A DNA stretch of 64,000 bases from Pseudomonas sediminis (GCF_002741105.1 NZ_NIQU01000005.1:337149-401148), one strand, 5' to 3'. Counted from the first letter of the stretch, positions 19,448 to 28,180 are shown. The notes: generated from the sequence alone by a model not told the origin. A program made the numbers and translations.

Positions 19448-20071
19448 GTGGACGAACACAGAGCTCAGGCCGTGATGCAGGAGCTGGTCGATAGCGGCCA
19501 GGTGACCGATCCGGAGAGCGCCCGGGGCAAGCTGTTGCAGATGGCTGCCCACCTGTTCCGTAGCAAGGGTTACGAGCGCACCACGGTGCGTGATCTGGCC
19601 GCCGCCATTGGCATTCAGTCGGGCAGCATCTTTCACCACTTCAAGAGCAAGGACGAGATTCTGCGCTCGGTGATGGAGGAAACCATCGTCTACAACACTG
19701 CACTGATGCGCTCCGCGCTGGCAGAGGCGCAAGGCACGCGCGAGCGCTTGCTGGCGCTGATCCGCTGCGAGTTGCAATCGATCATGGGCGGTACCGGCGA
19801 GGCCATGGCCGTGCTGGTATACGAATGGCGTTCCCTGTCGAACGATGGCCAGGCGCAGGTGCTGGCCTTGCGTGATACCTACGAGCAGATCTGGCTGGCG
19901 GTGCTGGGCGAGGCTCGCGATGCCGGTTATTTCAAAGGTGATCCTTTTATTCAACGGCGTTTTCTCACAGGAGCGCTGAGCTGGACCAACACCTGGTTCC
20001 GCTCGCAAGGGCCGATGAGCCTGAATCAACTGGCCGAGGAAGCGCTGTCATTGGTATGTAAGGACGCCTGA
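19448..20071 (+). CDS. atuR: TetR-family repressor AtuR
   Basis: A 207-aa TetR regulator divergent from atuA. The HTH is in the N-terminal third: MAAHLFRSKGYERTTVRDLA, then AAIGIQSGSIFHHFKSKDEIL. The ligand domain follows. In P. aeruginosa AtuR represses the atu operon, with relief by pathway intermediates, and binds paired inverted repeats that have counterparts in the atuA-atuR gap here. The start is GTG at 19448, preceded by GGGGAGAAG. The protein also resembles FadR/PsrA-type TetR regulators of acyl-CoA metabolism, whose operators are built on similar AAGCGCTT cores. Confidence 0.9.
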   Translation: MDEHRAQAVMQELVDSGQVTDPESARGKLLQMAAHLFRSKGYERTTVRDLAAAIGIQSGSIFHHFKSKDEILRSVMEETIVYNTALMRSALAEAQGTRERLLALIRCELQSIMGGTGEAMAVLVYEWRSLSNDGQAQVLALRDTYEQIWLAVLGEARDAGYFKGDPFIQRRFLTGALSWTNTWFRSQGPMSLNQLAEEALSLVCKDA

Positions 20072-20166
20072 GCGATTTCGGCTAGGCTAGGAGCACCCGC
20101 CGGTTTTCGGCTCGAACACGGGCGCAGCGGTCTTCCCGCGTTGCGATCCGTGACGAGAGGTCGAGT

Positions 20167-20952
20167 TTGCGCGCATTAGCCTTTTGCCTGCTGTCCTGCC
20201 TGTTGCTGCTGCATGTGCCTGTCGCCGTTGCGGTCGAGGAGGTGCGTGTCGGCGGTTATCACTTCCCGCCTTACCTGGATAAACCTGACTCGCAGCACCC
20301 GCAAGGTCTGGTACCCGAGTTGCTGCAAGCGCTCAACGCGGTGCAGCAGCGGTATCGCTTCGTCCTGGTGCCGACCTCTGCAACCCGCCGTTACCGCGAC
20401 CTGGAGAGCGGCCGCTTCGATCTGATGTTTTTCGAGTCCAGCCGTTGGGGGTGGCAGGGCACTTCATACCTGGCCTTGGGTTTGGATATCGATGATGCGG
20501 AAGTTTATGTCGCTGCGGCTGAGCCGGGGCGCGGCCAGGAGTATTTCGAGGACCTTAGCGACAAGCGCATGGCGCTCTATAACGGCTATCACTACGGCTT
20601 CGCCGGGTTCGATGCCGACCCTGACTACCTTGCGCGCACCTTCAACGCGGTGCTGACCTACTCCCACGACAGCAACGTGCGCATGCTGCTGGCGCGACGT
20701 GTCGATATAGCAGTGGTGACACGTTCATACTTGGAGCTGTTTCTGGAGCTACACCCGGAAATACTGCCTGAGCTTCTGGTATCCGAGCGCCTGGACCAGC
20801 TCTATCATCATCAGGTTCTGCTGCGGCCGAAGGGGGCTCTGAGCCCTGCAGAAGTGGCAGGATTGCTCAGTCAGTTACAAGCCAATGGCGAGCTATCCAG
20901 GCTACTTGGACGGTATCGTCTGACATTAGGCGGCAAAATGTCTGCGCAGTGA
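20167..20952 (+). CDS. Orphan solute-binding protein (SBP family 3-like), copy 1
   Basis: A 261-aa periplasmic protein with a Sec signal peptide (residues 1-23, hydrophobic CLLSCLLLLHVPVAVAV). The body is an SBP_bac_3-type binding fold (VRVGGYHFPPYLDKPD near the N-terminus, GRFDLMFFESSRWGWQ, GYHYGFAGFDADPDYL). Closely similar segments occur in the next gene, so the two are tandem duplicates. No permease or ATPase gene is adjacent; the protein may serve a distant transporter or signalling. The start codon is TTG at 20167 with GAGAGG upstream; no better in-frame start is seen. The ligand is unknown. Confidence 0.8.
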   Translation: MRALAFCLLSCLLLLHVPVAVAVEEVRVGGYHFPPYLDKPDSQHPQGLVPELLQALNAVQQRYRFVLVPTSATRRYRDLESGRFDLMFFESSRWGWQGTSYLALGLDIDDAEVYVAAAEPGRGQEYFEDLSDKRMALYNGYHYGFAGFDADPDYLARTFNAVLTYSHDSNVRMLLARRVDIAVVTRSYLELFLELHPEILPELLVSERLDQLYHHQVLLRPKGALSPAEVAGLLSQLQANGELSRLLGRYRLTLGGKMSAQ

Positions 20953-21027
20953 AAATCCATCTAGTCGGTCAGGAGAGACTGGAGTAGGCTGCACCACACT
21001 AGAAGAAGGATTTTTTGGGGATTTGAC

Positions 21028-21846
21028 ATGCGGCATTCGCGGCGCTGGGTTCATGAGTGTTGGGTTGCCTTGGGTCTATTGTTTGCCAGTTCTCTCTACG
21101 CTGCCGAGGTCGTCAAGGTCGGCGGTGCGCACTTCCCTCCGTACGTCATCAAATCCAACCTGCAAGAGTCGAGCGGCCTATTGCCGCAACTGCTCGACGC
21201 GCTCAATCAAGAACAGGCTGAATACCATTTCACCATGCTGCCCACGGCCATTGTGCGTCGCTTTAGCGACCTGCAACGAGGGCGTATCGACATGGCGATT
21301 TTCGAGAACCCGCAGTGGGGTTGGCAGGACATCGACGCCGAGGCCGTAGACATGGGGCTGGAAGACGCCGAGTTATTCGTCGCCAGAGTGGAAGAGCGGC
21401 GCGGCCAGGAGTACTTCGAGCAGCTCGAAGGCAAACGTCTGGCGCTCTACCGCGGTTATCACTACGGCTTTGCCCAGTTCAACAGTGACCCGGAGTTTCT
21501 TACCCGCACCTTCAATGCCAATCTCGGTCACTCTCACGACAGCAACCTGCTGATGGTGGTGCGCGGGCGTGCGGATGTCGCGTTGGTGACCCGCTCCAAC
21601 CTTTACGACTTCGTTGAGCGTAATCGCGAGCATGCGCGCAAGCTGCTGATCTCGGAGGGGGTCGATCAGGTCTACCGTCATCACGCGATGATCCGTCCCG
21701 GCGCCCCGATAAGCCCTGAGCGCTTCGCCGCCTTGCTCGAGCGGCTACGGGTAAAAGGCGAATTGCAGCGCATATTTTCGCCTTACCGTATAGCTGTCAT
21801 GCCAGTCGTAGCGGATAGCTCAACAGCATTAGATGCAGCAGATTGA
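21028..21846 (+). CDS. Orphan solute-binding protein (SBP family 3-like), copy 2
   Basis: A 272-aa paralogue of the preceding gene, 75 bases downstream. It has a signal peptide (WVALGLLFASSLYAA), then VKVGGAHFPPYVIKSN, GRIDMAIFENPQWGWQ, RRGQEYFEQLEGKRLALYRG, and a C-terminal lobe with a THDSN-like SHDSNLLMVV and ALVTRSNLYDF. It has no transporter partners in the window. The 3' end overlaps the convergent CPBP protease gene by 50 bases. The shared RGQEYFE and YHYGF blocks between the two copies probably mark the ligand cleft or hinge. Confidence 0.8.
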   Translation: MRHSRRWVHECWVALGLLFASSLYAAEVVKVGGAHFPPYVIKSNLQESSGLLPQLLDALNQEQAEYHFTMLPTAIVRRFSDLQRGRIDMAIFENPQWGWQDIDAEAVDMGLEDAELFVARVEERRGQEYFEQLEGKRLALYRGYHYGFAQFNSDPEFLTRTFNANLGHSHDSNLLMVVRGRADVALVTRSNLYDFVERNREHARKLLISEGVDQVYRHHAMIRPGAPISPERFAALLERLRVKGELQRIFSPYRIAVMPVVADSSTALDAAD

Positions 21847-22555
21847 CTGCTGCGTGCAGGGCGATTGCCAAGCTAATGCGACCGCTGTAGTGAAAGGCCA
21901 GCCCATAACCCAGCCCTGCACAGGTCGCCACCACCGCAAATAGCGTGCTGAAGGGCAGGTGGGCTGCGCCGAAAAGACCCGCCGTCAACAGCAAACCAGG
22001 CCATATGCCCAGGCGCTTGATCAAGGCGTTTTGCAGCAGACCGCGAAAGAGCAACTCTTCCGCCAGCACCGCTATGCCGAGATTGACCGCCAGCCACAGC
22101 AGCAGGCCCTGTGGCCATTTCGGTTGCCAGGCGACCAGGCCCAGCGCCATGGCCAGTAGCGGCACCAGCAGCAAGGTGGCGATGCACGCCAGCCAGGCAT
22201 TTTTCAGCGAGTTCACGGGGCTGCGTGGTTGCCCTAGCCACCAGGCGAGCAGGGCGGTTCCCAGCAACAGTTTGTCCCAGGACAAGCGCAGCGCGTAGGG
22301 CGCGGCGTCCGGGCTGAGGAGGCGCGGTTGCCACAACTGCCAGGGGCGGAAACCGGGTATGAGATGCGCCGCCAGGGCGACTCCACCGAGCAGGATCAAA
22401 GGCAGCCATAGCCAGTTTGGCAGGCGCGGTTGTCCGGCCAGCAAGACGATAACGAACACGCTGCCCAACAGCAGGCCGACGGGCTCGATGAAGCCCAGGC
22501 CAGCGCCCAGAGCGAGGGTAAGAGCGGGGAACAGCAGGCGCAGATGCAGAGGCAT
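21797..22555 (-). CDS. CPBP-family intramembrane metalloprotease
   Basis: A 252-aa multi-pass membrane protein (about seven hydrophobic segments) with the CPBP/Abi motifs. Motif 1 is LAEELLFRGLLQ (EExxxR), motif 2 is LFGAAHLPFSTLF (FxxxH-like), and motif 3 is HAAVNLLH. The family includes type II CAAX prenyl endopeptidases and bacteriocin-immunity proteins; the substrate here is unknown. The start ATG at 22555 has AGGAGAAGG upstream. The stop lies inside the end of the convergent solute-binding gene. Confidence 0.88.
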   Translation of the reverse strand: MPLHLRLLFPALTLALGAGLGFIEPVGLLLGSVFVIVLLAGQPRLPNWLWLPLILLGGVALAAHLIPGFRPWQLWQPRLLSPDAAPYALRLSWDKLLLGTALLAWWLGQPRSPVNSLKNAWLACIATLLLVPLLAMALGLVAWQPKWPQGLLLWLAVNLGIAVLAEELLFRGLLQNALIKRLGIWPGLLLTAGLFGAAHLPFSTLFAVVATCAGLGYGLAFHYSGRISLAIALHAAVNLLHLMLLSYPLRLA

Positions 22556-22653
22556 GGCACCTTCTCCTGAGAAGGCGCGCAGTCTAGCAGGCAGTCGAAA
22601 AACCACCTCGGCTTTGGCTTCTTGCGCTGAGAGGGCGCGGAGAGTGGGGGCGC

Positions 22654-22827
22654 TTAGCGTTGACGCTCGCGTGCGTCCTTGGCCTCTTGCTCGACGGCGC
22701 GTTTACGCATGCGTTCGAGCTGGTCTTCGCTCAGACGCATCTTTTTGGCGCTGCTGCGCAGCACCAGCAAACTACCAATCACCGAGCCGAACACCAGGAC
22801 CAGCAGCAGCCAGACGTACCAAGGCAT
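22654..22827 (-). CDS. 57-aa membrane protein, DUF2897-like
   Basis: Translation of the minus strand from ATG at 22827 gives 57 residues. There is one membrane helix (WYVWLLLVLVFGSVIGSLLV), then a highly charged tail (SEDQLERMRKRAVEQEAK, ending RERQR). The pattern fits the DUF2897 family of small Pseudomonas inner-membrane proteins, as far as I can recall it. Good GC3 codon usage supports coding. AGGAG is present upstream of the start. The function is unknown. Confidence 0.7.
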   Translation of the reverse strand: MPWYVWLLLVLVFGSVIGSLLVLRSSAKKMRLSEDQLERMRKRAVEQEAKDARERQR

Positions 22828-22882
22828 GATGACTCCTCACAAGGGACTAGAGTCGTCACCATAACCCGCGGGCCGAGACTTG

Positions 22883-23650
22883 TCAGTCTGCCTGTACTGC
22901 GACTGCCTGCATGCTGCTGTCGTCCTTGAGCTTCACGCCGCTTAGTTGCAGGCGCAATGCCTGACGCGCCAGGTAGTCGAGCTTGTGTGCTGCCAGTTCG
23001 TAGGGCAGGCCTTCAGGTCGCACATTGGAGATACAGTTACGGGCGCTGTCCAGACAGCCCACGCGCGGGGCGTAGGTCAGGTACAGGCCGAGGCTGTCCG
23101 GCGAGGTCAGCCCAGGGCGCTCACCGATCATGACGATCACCAGACGTGCGCGCAGGGCTTCACCGATGCCGTCGCCAATCGCCACGCGCCCCTGTTCGGC
23201 CAGCACCACCGGGGTGTTGGCCCAATCGGTATCAAAACGCTCGCGCAGGGCTTGCAACAGCGGCAGGGCATGGCGCTGGACGGCAACGGCCGACAAACCG
23301 TCGGCGAGGACGATGGCGATTTCAGGAGCCGGCAGTTCGTGCTGCAGTTGCACCTGGCAGTCGCCGTGCAAGTGGCGGCCGTGATCCGGGCGCAGCAGGT
23401 AGGTCTGCCGGTCTTCGGCGTTGCTGCGTACTTTCAAGGTGCGAAAGCCCGCCGCATGCAACTGGTGCTTGAGTTCGCTGAAGTCCAGCGGACGATGCAC
23501 CGCATCGCGCGCCTGGGCATGGGCCAGGCCGAACTTCAGCACCTCGCGGGTGGGTAGGCTGCAGCCGACGCGGCCGAGCGCGATACGGGCCGAGGTATGC
23601 GTGCGCAATTCGTCCCAGGGGTTGTGCTGGATCAAGTCGATCTGTTTCAT
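22883..23650 (-). CDS. eutC: Ethanolamine ammonia-lyase small subunit
   Basis: A 255-aa EutC. With EutB it forms the adenosylcobalamin-dependent lyase that splits ethanolamine to acetaldehyde and ammonia. Family segments include ELRTHTSARIALGRVG near the N-terminus, VVLAEQGRVAIGDGIGEAL, MIGERPGLTSPDSLGLYLTY and the Cys-containing DSARNCISNVRPEGL. Its ATG overlaps the eutB stop by one base (TGATG), so the two are translationally coupled. No microcompartment genes are present. Confidence 0.96.
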   Translation of the reverse strand: MKQIDLIQHNPWDELRTHTSARIALGRVGCSLPTREVLKFGLAHAQARDAVHRPLDFSELKHQLHAAGFRTLKVRSNAEDRQTYLLRPDHGRHLHGDCQVQLQHELPAPEIAIVLADGLSAVAVQRHALPLLQALRERFDTDWANTPVVLAEQGRVAIGDGIGEALRARLVIVMIGERPGLTSPDSLGLYLTYAPRVGCLDSARNCISNVRPEGLPYELAAHKLDYLARQALRLQLSGVKLKDDSSMQAVAVQAD

Positions 23651-25044
23651 CAGGCCGCTCCGGAAATCTGTGGCAACTGCTTGAGCAGATGATGGCCGCT
23701 ACCGATCTCACGCAGGCGGCCGCTGGGTTCGGTAATGGCCATGCGCGCCAGCCAGGCGTCGAATTCCGGCGCGCGTTTCAGGCCCAGCACATTGCGCAGG
23801 TAAAGCGCGTCGTGGAACGAGGTGCTCTGGTAGTTGAGCATGATGTCGTCGGCACCCGGGATGCCCATGATGAAGTTGATACCGGCCGCACCAAGCAGGG
23901 TAAGCAGGCTGTCCATGTCGTCCTGATCGGCTTCTGCATGGTTGGTGTAGCAGACGTCGCAGCCCATCGGCAGGCCAAGTAGCTTGGCGCAGAAATGGTC
24001 TTCCAGGCCCGCGCGGATGATCTGCTTGCCGTCGTAGAGGTATTCCGGGCCGATGAAGCCGACCACGGTATTGACCAGCAGTGGACGGAATTCACGAGCG
24101 ACGGCATAGGCGCGGACCTCGCAGGTCTGCTGGTCGACGCCATGGTGGCCGCCGGCCGACAGCGCGCTGCCCTGACCGGTTTCGAAATACATGACGTTGT
24201 CGCCCAGGGTGCCGCGCCCGAGTGACAGCGCGGCCTCGTGGGCCTCGCGCAGGATCGCCAGGGACACGCCAAAACCGGCGTTGGTGGCCTCGGTGCCGGC
24301 GATGGACTGAAACACCAGATCGATCGGCGCACCGGCCTCGATGGCTTGGATCTGTGTGGTGACGTGGGTCAGCACGCAGCTCTGCATGGGGATTTCGAAG
24401 TGCTGGCGCACCTCGTCCATCATCTGCCACAGGCGCATCAGTGTCGGCAGCGAATCGCTGGCCGGGTTGATACCGACCGTGGCATCGCCGGAGCCATAGA
24501 GCAGACCGTCGAGCATGCTGGCAGCGATACCGCGCACATCGTCGGTAGGGTGGTTGGGTTGCAGGCGCACGGCCAGATGGCCGGGCAGGCCCAAGGTATT
24601 GCGAAAACGAGTGATCACCTGGCATTTGCGCGCTACCAGAATCAGATCCTGATTGCGCATCAGTTTGCTCACCGCGGCGACCATCTCTGGTGTCAGTCCA
24701 GCGGCCACTGCCGCCAGGCGCGCGCTGTCGGTTTTTTCCAGTAGCAGCCAGTCGCGCAGATCACCCACGGTCAGGTGGCTGATCGGGGCGAAGGCCGCGG
24801 CGTCATGGCGGTCGATGATCAGCCGGGTGACTTCGTCGTCTTCGTAAGGAATCAGCGCCTCGTCGAGGAAGCGCTTGAGCGGCACCTCAGCCAGTGCCAG
24901 CTTGGCCGCCATGCGTTCTTCGTAGGTAGCAGCAGCCAGCCCCGCCAGGTAGTCGCCGGAGCGCGCCGGGCTGGCCTTGGCCAGCAGCGTCTTGAGGTCG
25001 GCGAAGTGGTAGACCAGGCTGCCGATGGTGGTTTGATAAGGCAT
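23650..25044 (-). CDS. eutB: Ethanolamine ammonia-lyase large subunit
   Basis: A 464-aa catalytic TIM-barrel subunit that binds the substrate and, with EutC, adenosylcobalamin. Family segments are LLAKASPARSGDYLAGLAA near the start, VGINPASDSLPTLMRLW, GAPIDLVFQSIAGTEATNAGFG, FETGQGSALSAGGHHGVDQQTCE and LLGLPMGCDVCYTNHAEADQDD. The start ATG at 25044 matches the usual N-terminus; the frame upstream to 25233 is not conserved. No ethanolamine permease, regulator or acetaldehyde dehydrogenase gene lies alongside, which is unusual for Pseudomonas eut loci. Confidence 0.96.
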   Translation of the reverse strand: MPYQTTIGSLVYHFADLKTLLAKASPARSGDYLAGLAAATYEERMAAKLALAEVPLKRFLDEALIPYEDDEVTRLIIDRHDAAAFAPISHLTVGDLRDWLLLEKTDSARLAAVAAGLTPEMVAAVSKLMRNQDLILVARKCQVITRFRNTLGLPGHLAVRLQPNHPTDDVRGIAASMLDGLLYGSGDATVGINPASDSLPTLMRLWQMMDEVRQHFEIPMQSCVLTHVTTQIQAIEAGAPIDLVFQSIAGTEATNAGFGVSLAILREAHEAALSLGRGTLGDNVMYFETGQGSALSAGGHHGVDQQTCEVRAYAVAREFRPLLVNTVVGFIGPEYLYDGKQIIRAGLEDHFCAKLLGLPMGCDVCYTNHAEADQDDMDSLLTLLGAAGINFIMGIPGADDIMLNYQSTSFHDALYLRNVLGLKRAPEFDAWLARMAITEPSGRLREIGSGHHLLKQLPQISGAA

Positions 25045-25402
25045 GGCTGCAACCCATTGCAGAGAGGATGTGCTTACCGTGCAGTGCTCATGCCAGAGGC
25101 CTGAGCGCTGACCATCCGCCGCCTGCACCTGGATGCCGGTCGGATCGGACGAATGAAAAAGGTGCAGTGGCAGTGTGGGTGCACCGCTCTGGCGCGCAGT
25201 CGCGCGATGCCTGTTACATGATGGCAACCACAATTCGAATGCTGAATTTCCGATGGCAGGAGGTAGTTGGCAGCTGGATGGCCACTAGACCGGTTTTCAT
25301 TCGGGCTGCCGCTCTGCATGCGAGAGGGGCTTTAACCGCGACCAGCGCCAGGATGCTTTGCGCTACAATGCGCGGCGTTTTTATCCTGTTCGAGACTCGC
25401 CC
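25045..25402. other. 358-base intergenic region between divergent eutB and pyrF
   Basis: I find no gene here. The only promoter-like element I see is TACAAT at 25364-25369, 33 bases before the pyrF ATG, without a good -35. I looked for a cobalamin riboswitch on the eutB side and saw no recognisable B12 box. Confidence 0.5.
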
Positions 25403-26104
25403 ATGCCCGCCTGCCAAACCCCGATCATCGTCGCCCTCGACTTTCCCAGCCGTGATGCCGCTCTGGCGCTGGCCGACCAGCTCGATCCGGCGCTGTGCCG
25501 GGTCAAGGTCGGCAAGGAATTGTTCACTCGCAGTGGTCCGCAAGTGGTTGAGGCGTTGCGGGCCAAGGGTTTCGAGCTGTTCCTCGATCTGAAATTCCAC
25601 GATATCCCCAACACCACGGCGATGGCGGTCAAGGCTGCAGCGGAGTTGGGCGTGTGGATGGTCAATGTGCACTGTTCCGGCGGTCTGCGCATGATGGCGG
25701 CCTGCCGTAACGAACTGGACAAGCTCGCTGGCGCCAAGCCGCTGCTGATCGGCGTGACGGTGCTGACCAGCATGGAGCAGCAGGACCTGGCCGGCATCGG
25801 CCTGGATGTGCCGCCGCAGGAGCAGGTACTGCGCCTGGCCGGCCTGGCTGCTGAAGCCGGGCTCGATGGTCTGGTCTGCTCGGCGCAGGAAGCGCAGGCA
25901 TTGAAGGTCGCGCAGCCGCGCTTGCAACTGGTGACGCCGGGCATTCGTCCTGCTGGCAGCAATGCCGATGACCAAAAGCGCATCCTCACCCCACGCCAGG
26001 CGCTGGATGCTGGCTCCGATTACCTGGTGATCGGCCGCCCGATCAGCCAGGCTGCCGATCCGGCGCAGGCGCTGGCGGCTGTGGTTGCCGAACTGCAAGG
26101 CTGA
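25403..26104 (+). CDS. pyrF: Orotidine 5'-phosphate decarboxylase
   Basis: A 233-aa TIM-barrel enzyme that decarboxylates OMP to UMP, the last step of pyrimidine nucleotide synthesis. Catalytic residues are visible in [13 protein letters not shown] and the [12 protein letters not shown] motif (Lys/Asp array). Phosphate-binding segments are [15 protein letters not shown] and [14 protein letters not shown] at 25403 gives [16 protein letters not shown], the conserved start. The frame upstream (from 25358) crosses the probable promoter. Confidence 0.96.
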   Translation: MPACQTPIIVALDFPSRDAALALADQLDPALCRVKVGKELFTRSGPQVVEALRAKGFELFLDLKFHDIPNTTAMAVKAAAELGVWMVNVHCSGGLRMMAACRNELDKLAGAKPLLIGVTVLTSMEQQDLAGIGLDVPPQEQVLRLAGLAAEAGLDGLVCSAQEAQALKVAQPRLQLVTPGIRPAGSNADDQKRILTPRQALDAGSDYLVIGRPISQAADPAQALAAVVAELQG

Positions 26105-26110
26105 GCCCTG

Positions 26111-26176
26111 TAGCCCGGATGAAGTCCGGGGCGGTCTGGCACGTAGTCCGATCTGTCCCGGATTTCATCCGGGCTA
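26111..26176. repeat. Inverted repeat after pyrF
   Basis: 20-bp arms at 26111-26130 and 26157-26176 (core CCCGGATGAA / TTCATCCGGG) match at 19 of 20 positions. This is a REP-type element; a related core (GGATTGCATCCGGGC) occurs in the atuE-atuF gap. Confidence 0.75.
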
Positions 26177-26322
26177 TCCGCTGCTCGCGATAACGCGCTG
26201 CTGGAGTCGTCATCAGCGCCCTGCATGACCCACCACTCCAGAGTCTGATAGTGCTGCTCTGCGCGCGGCCGGCTGGCTAGACTCCTCGCCAATTCAACAA
26301 GAATCGCTGCGAGGAAGCAGAC

Positions 26323-27084
26323 ATGAGCATGACGTTCTCCGGCCAGGTCGCCCTGGTCACCGGCGGTGCCGCCGGTATTGGCCGTGCCACCGCCCAGGCT
26401 TTCGCTGCCGAAGGGCTCAAGGTGGTGGTTTCCGATGTCGACGTGAGCGGTGGTGAAGGTACCGTCGAGCTGATTCGTGCGGCCGGTGACGAGGCCTGCT
26501 TCGTGCGTTGCGACGTGACCTGCGATGCCGAGGTCAAGGCACTGATGGACGCCACCATGGCGCAGTACGGCCGCCTGGACTACGCCTTCAACAACGCCGG
26601 CATCGAGATCGAACAGGGCAAACTGGCCGACGGCAACGAAGCCGAGTTCGACGCCATCATGGGCGTCAACGTCAAGGGCGTATGGCTGTGCATGAAGCAC
26701 CAGATCCCCTTGCTGCTGGCCCAGGGCGGCGGCGCCATCGTCAATACCGCTTCGGTGGCCGGTCTGGGTGCCGCACCGAAGATGAGCATCTATGCCGCCT
26801 CCAAGCATGCGGTGATCGGCCTGACCAAATCCGCTGCGATCGAGTACGCCAAGAAGAAGCTGCGGGTAAACGCGGTATGCCCAGCGGTGATCGACACCGA
26901 TATGTTCCGCCGCGCCTACGAAGCCGACCCGAAGAAGGCCGAGTTCGCCGCCGCCATGCACCCGGTCGGGCGTATCGGCAAGGTCGAGGAGATCGCGGCT
27001 GCCGTGCTCTATCTGTGCAGCGACCACGCCGCGTTCACCACTGGCCAGGCGTTGGCTGTGGATGGTGGCGCCACGGCGATATAA
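26323..27084 (+). CDS. SDR-family oxidoreductase
   Basis: A 253-aa classical SDR with cofactor motif VTGGAAGIGRATA, SDVDVSGG (an Asp after beta-2 suggests NAD preference), NNAG (AFNNAGIEIEQG), and catalytic Ser and Tyr-x-x-x-Lys (TASVAGLG..., YAASKHAVIG). It ends in GQALAVDGGATAI, typical of glucose-dehydrogenase/cyclohexanol-dehydrogenase-like SDRs. The substrate is unknown. It is followed on the same strand, after about 110 bases, by a bile-acid-symporter-family transporter, which may supply its substrate. Confidence 0.85.
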   Translation: MSMTFSGQVALVTGGAAGIGRATAQAFAAEGLKVVVSDVDVSGGEGTVELIRAAGDEACFVRCDVTCDAEVKALMDATMAQYGRLDYAFNNAGIEIEQGKLADGNEAEFDAIMGVNVKGVWLCMKHQIPLLLAQGGGAIVNTASVAGLGAAPKMSIYAASKHAVIGLTKSAAIEYAKKKLRVNAVCPAVIDTDMFRRAYEADPKKAEFAAAMHPVGRIGKVEEIAAAVLYLCSDHAAFTTGQALAVDGGATAI

Positions 27085-27196
27085 AGGCTCTAGCCCGGTC
27101 GTCTGCACGTCGGCTAAGGTTGGCTCGCAGGGCCACTGCCAGCAGTGGCCCTGACTCAGCACAATCCTGCCAGGTTCAACTGGAGCGATAACAATA

Positions 27197-28093
27197 ATGA
27201 CCGCCGATCCCTTGCTGACGTTTTTCCTTCCCGCTGCGCTGGGCATCATCATGCTCGGGCTTGGCCTGTCACTGAGCCTGGCCGACTTCGCCCGCGTGGC
27301 CAAATTCCCCAAACCGGTATTGATCGGTCTGGCTTGCCAACTGCTGTTGCTGCCGCTGGCGTGCTTCTTCCTGGCCAAGGCCTTCGGCCTGGCGCCGGCG
27401 CTGGCCGTCGGCTTGATGCTACTGGCGGCCTCGCCGGGCGGCACCACGGCCAACCTCTACAGCCACCTGGCCCATGGCGACGTGGCATTGAACATCACTC
27501 TCACCGCGGTCAATTCGGTGATCGCGATTCTGACCATGCCGCTGATCGTCAACCTGTCGCTGGCTTACTTCATGTCCGCCGATCAGGCCATCCCGCTGCA
27601 GTTCGCCAAGGTGGTGCAGGTGTTCGTCATCGTCCTCGGGCCGGTGGCCATCGGCATGTGGCTGCGCAGTCGTTTCCCCGGCTTCGCCGAGCGTATGCAG
27701 AAACCGGTGAAGATCGTTTCGGCACTGTTCCTGCTGTTGATCATCCTGCTGGCGGTGGCCAAGGACTGGCGCACCTTTGTCGATTACGCGCCTGCGGTCG
27801 GCGGTGCGGCGCTGGCCTTCAACCTGCTGAGCATGGCGGTGGGGTACTGCGTGCCGCGCCTGCTCAAGCTCAATCTGCGTCAGGCGATTGCCATCGCCAT
27901 GGAGATCGGCATCCACAACGGCACCCTGGCCATCACCCTGGCACTCAGCCCGGCGCTGCTGAACAACCCGACCATGGCGATTCCGGCGGCCATCTACAGC
28001 CTGATCATGTTCGTTACCGCAGCGCTGTTCGGGCTGTGGGTCAACCGTATGCACGGCGCCGAGCTGGCTCACGAAACGGTGGCTGAACAGTAG
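27197..28093 (+). CDS. Bile acid:sodium symporter (BASS) family transporter
   Basis: A 298-aa membrane protein with about nine or ten hydrophobic helices. Family marks are MLLAASPGGTTANLYSHLAHGDVALNIT (the crossover region with Pro/Gly and Asn) and the C-terminal half EIGIHNGTLAITLALS (Glu-x-Gly-x-x-Asn sodium-site motif). It probably imports an organic anion with Na+; the substrate is not predictable. Start ATG at 27197 is preceded by TGGAGCG. Confidence 0.9.
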   Translation: MTADPLLTFFLPAALGIIMLGLGLSLSLADFARVAKFPKPVLIGLACQLLLLPLACFFLAKAFGLAPALAVGLMLLAASPGGTTANLYSHLAHGDVALNITLTAVNSVIAILTMPLIVNLSLAYFMSADQAIPLQFAKVVQVFVIVLGPVAIGMWLRSRFPGFAERMQKPVKIVSALFLLLIILLAVAKDWRTFVDYAPAVGGAALAFNLLSMAVGYCVPRLLKLNLRQAIAIAMEIGIHNGTLAITLALSPALLNNPTMAIPAAIYSLIMFVTAALFGLWVNRMHGAELAHETVAEQ

Positions 28094-28154
28094 GGTGCGC
28101 CATGCGCACCGCTTGAACACGCTGTTATCCAGTGGTGCGCACGGCGCACCCTAC
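28090..28154. repeat. Long inverted repeat between convergent transporter genes
   Basis: 21-bp arms (28090-28110 and 28134-28154; core TAGGGTGCGC / GCGCACCCTA) agree at 20 of 21 positions around a 23-base loop. A related GGTGCGC...GCGCACCCTAC half occurs after prmB (about 9680-9700). It is placed between convergent genes, so it is likely a bidirectional 3'-end structure of REP type. Confidence 0.75.
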
Positions 28155-28180
28155 CGCTCGTAGCCCGGATTGCATCGGAG

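Noticed and set aside
25045..25402. Possible cobalamin riboswitch upstream of eutB
   Set aside because: I searched by eye for the B12 box and conserved core on the minus strand and saw neither. A covariance scan would be decisive.
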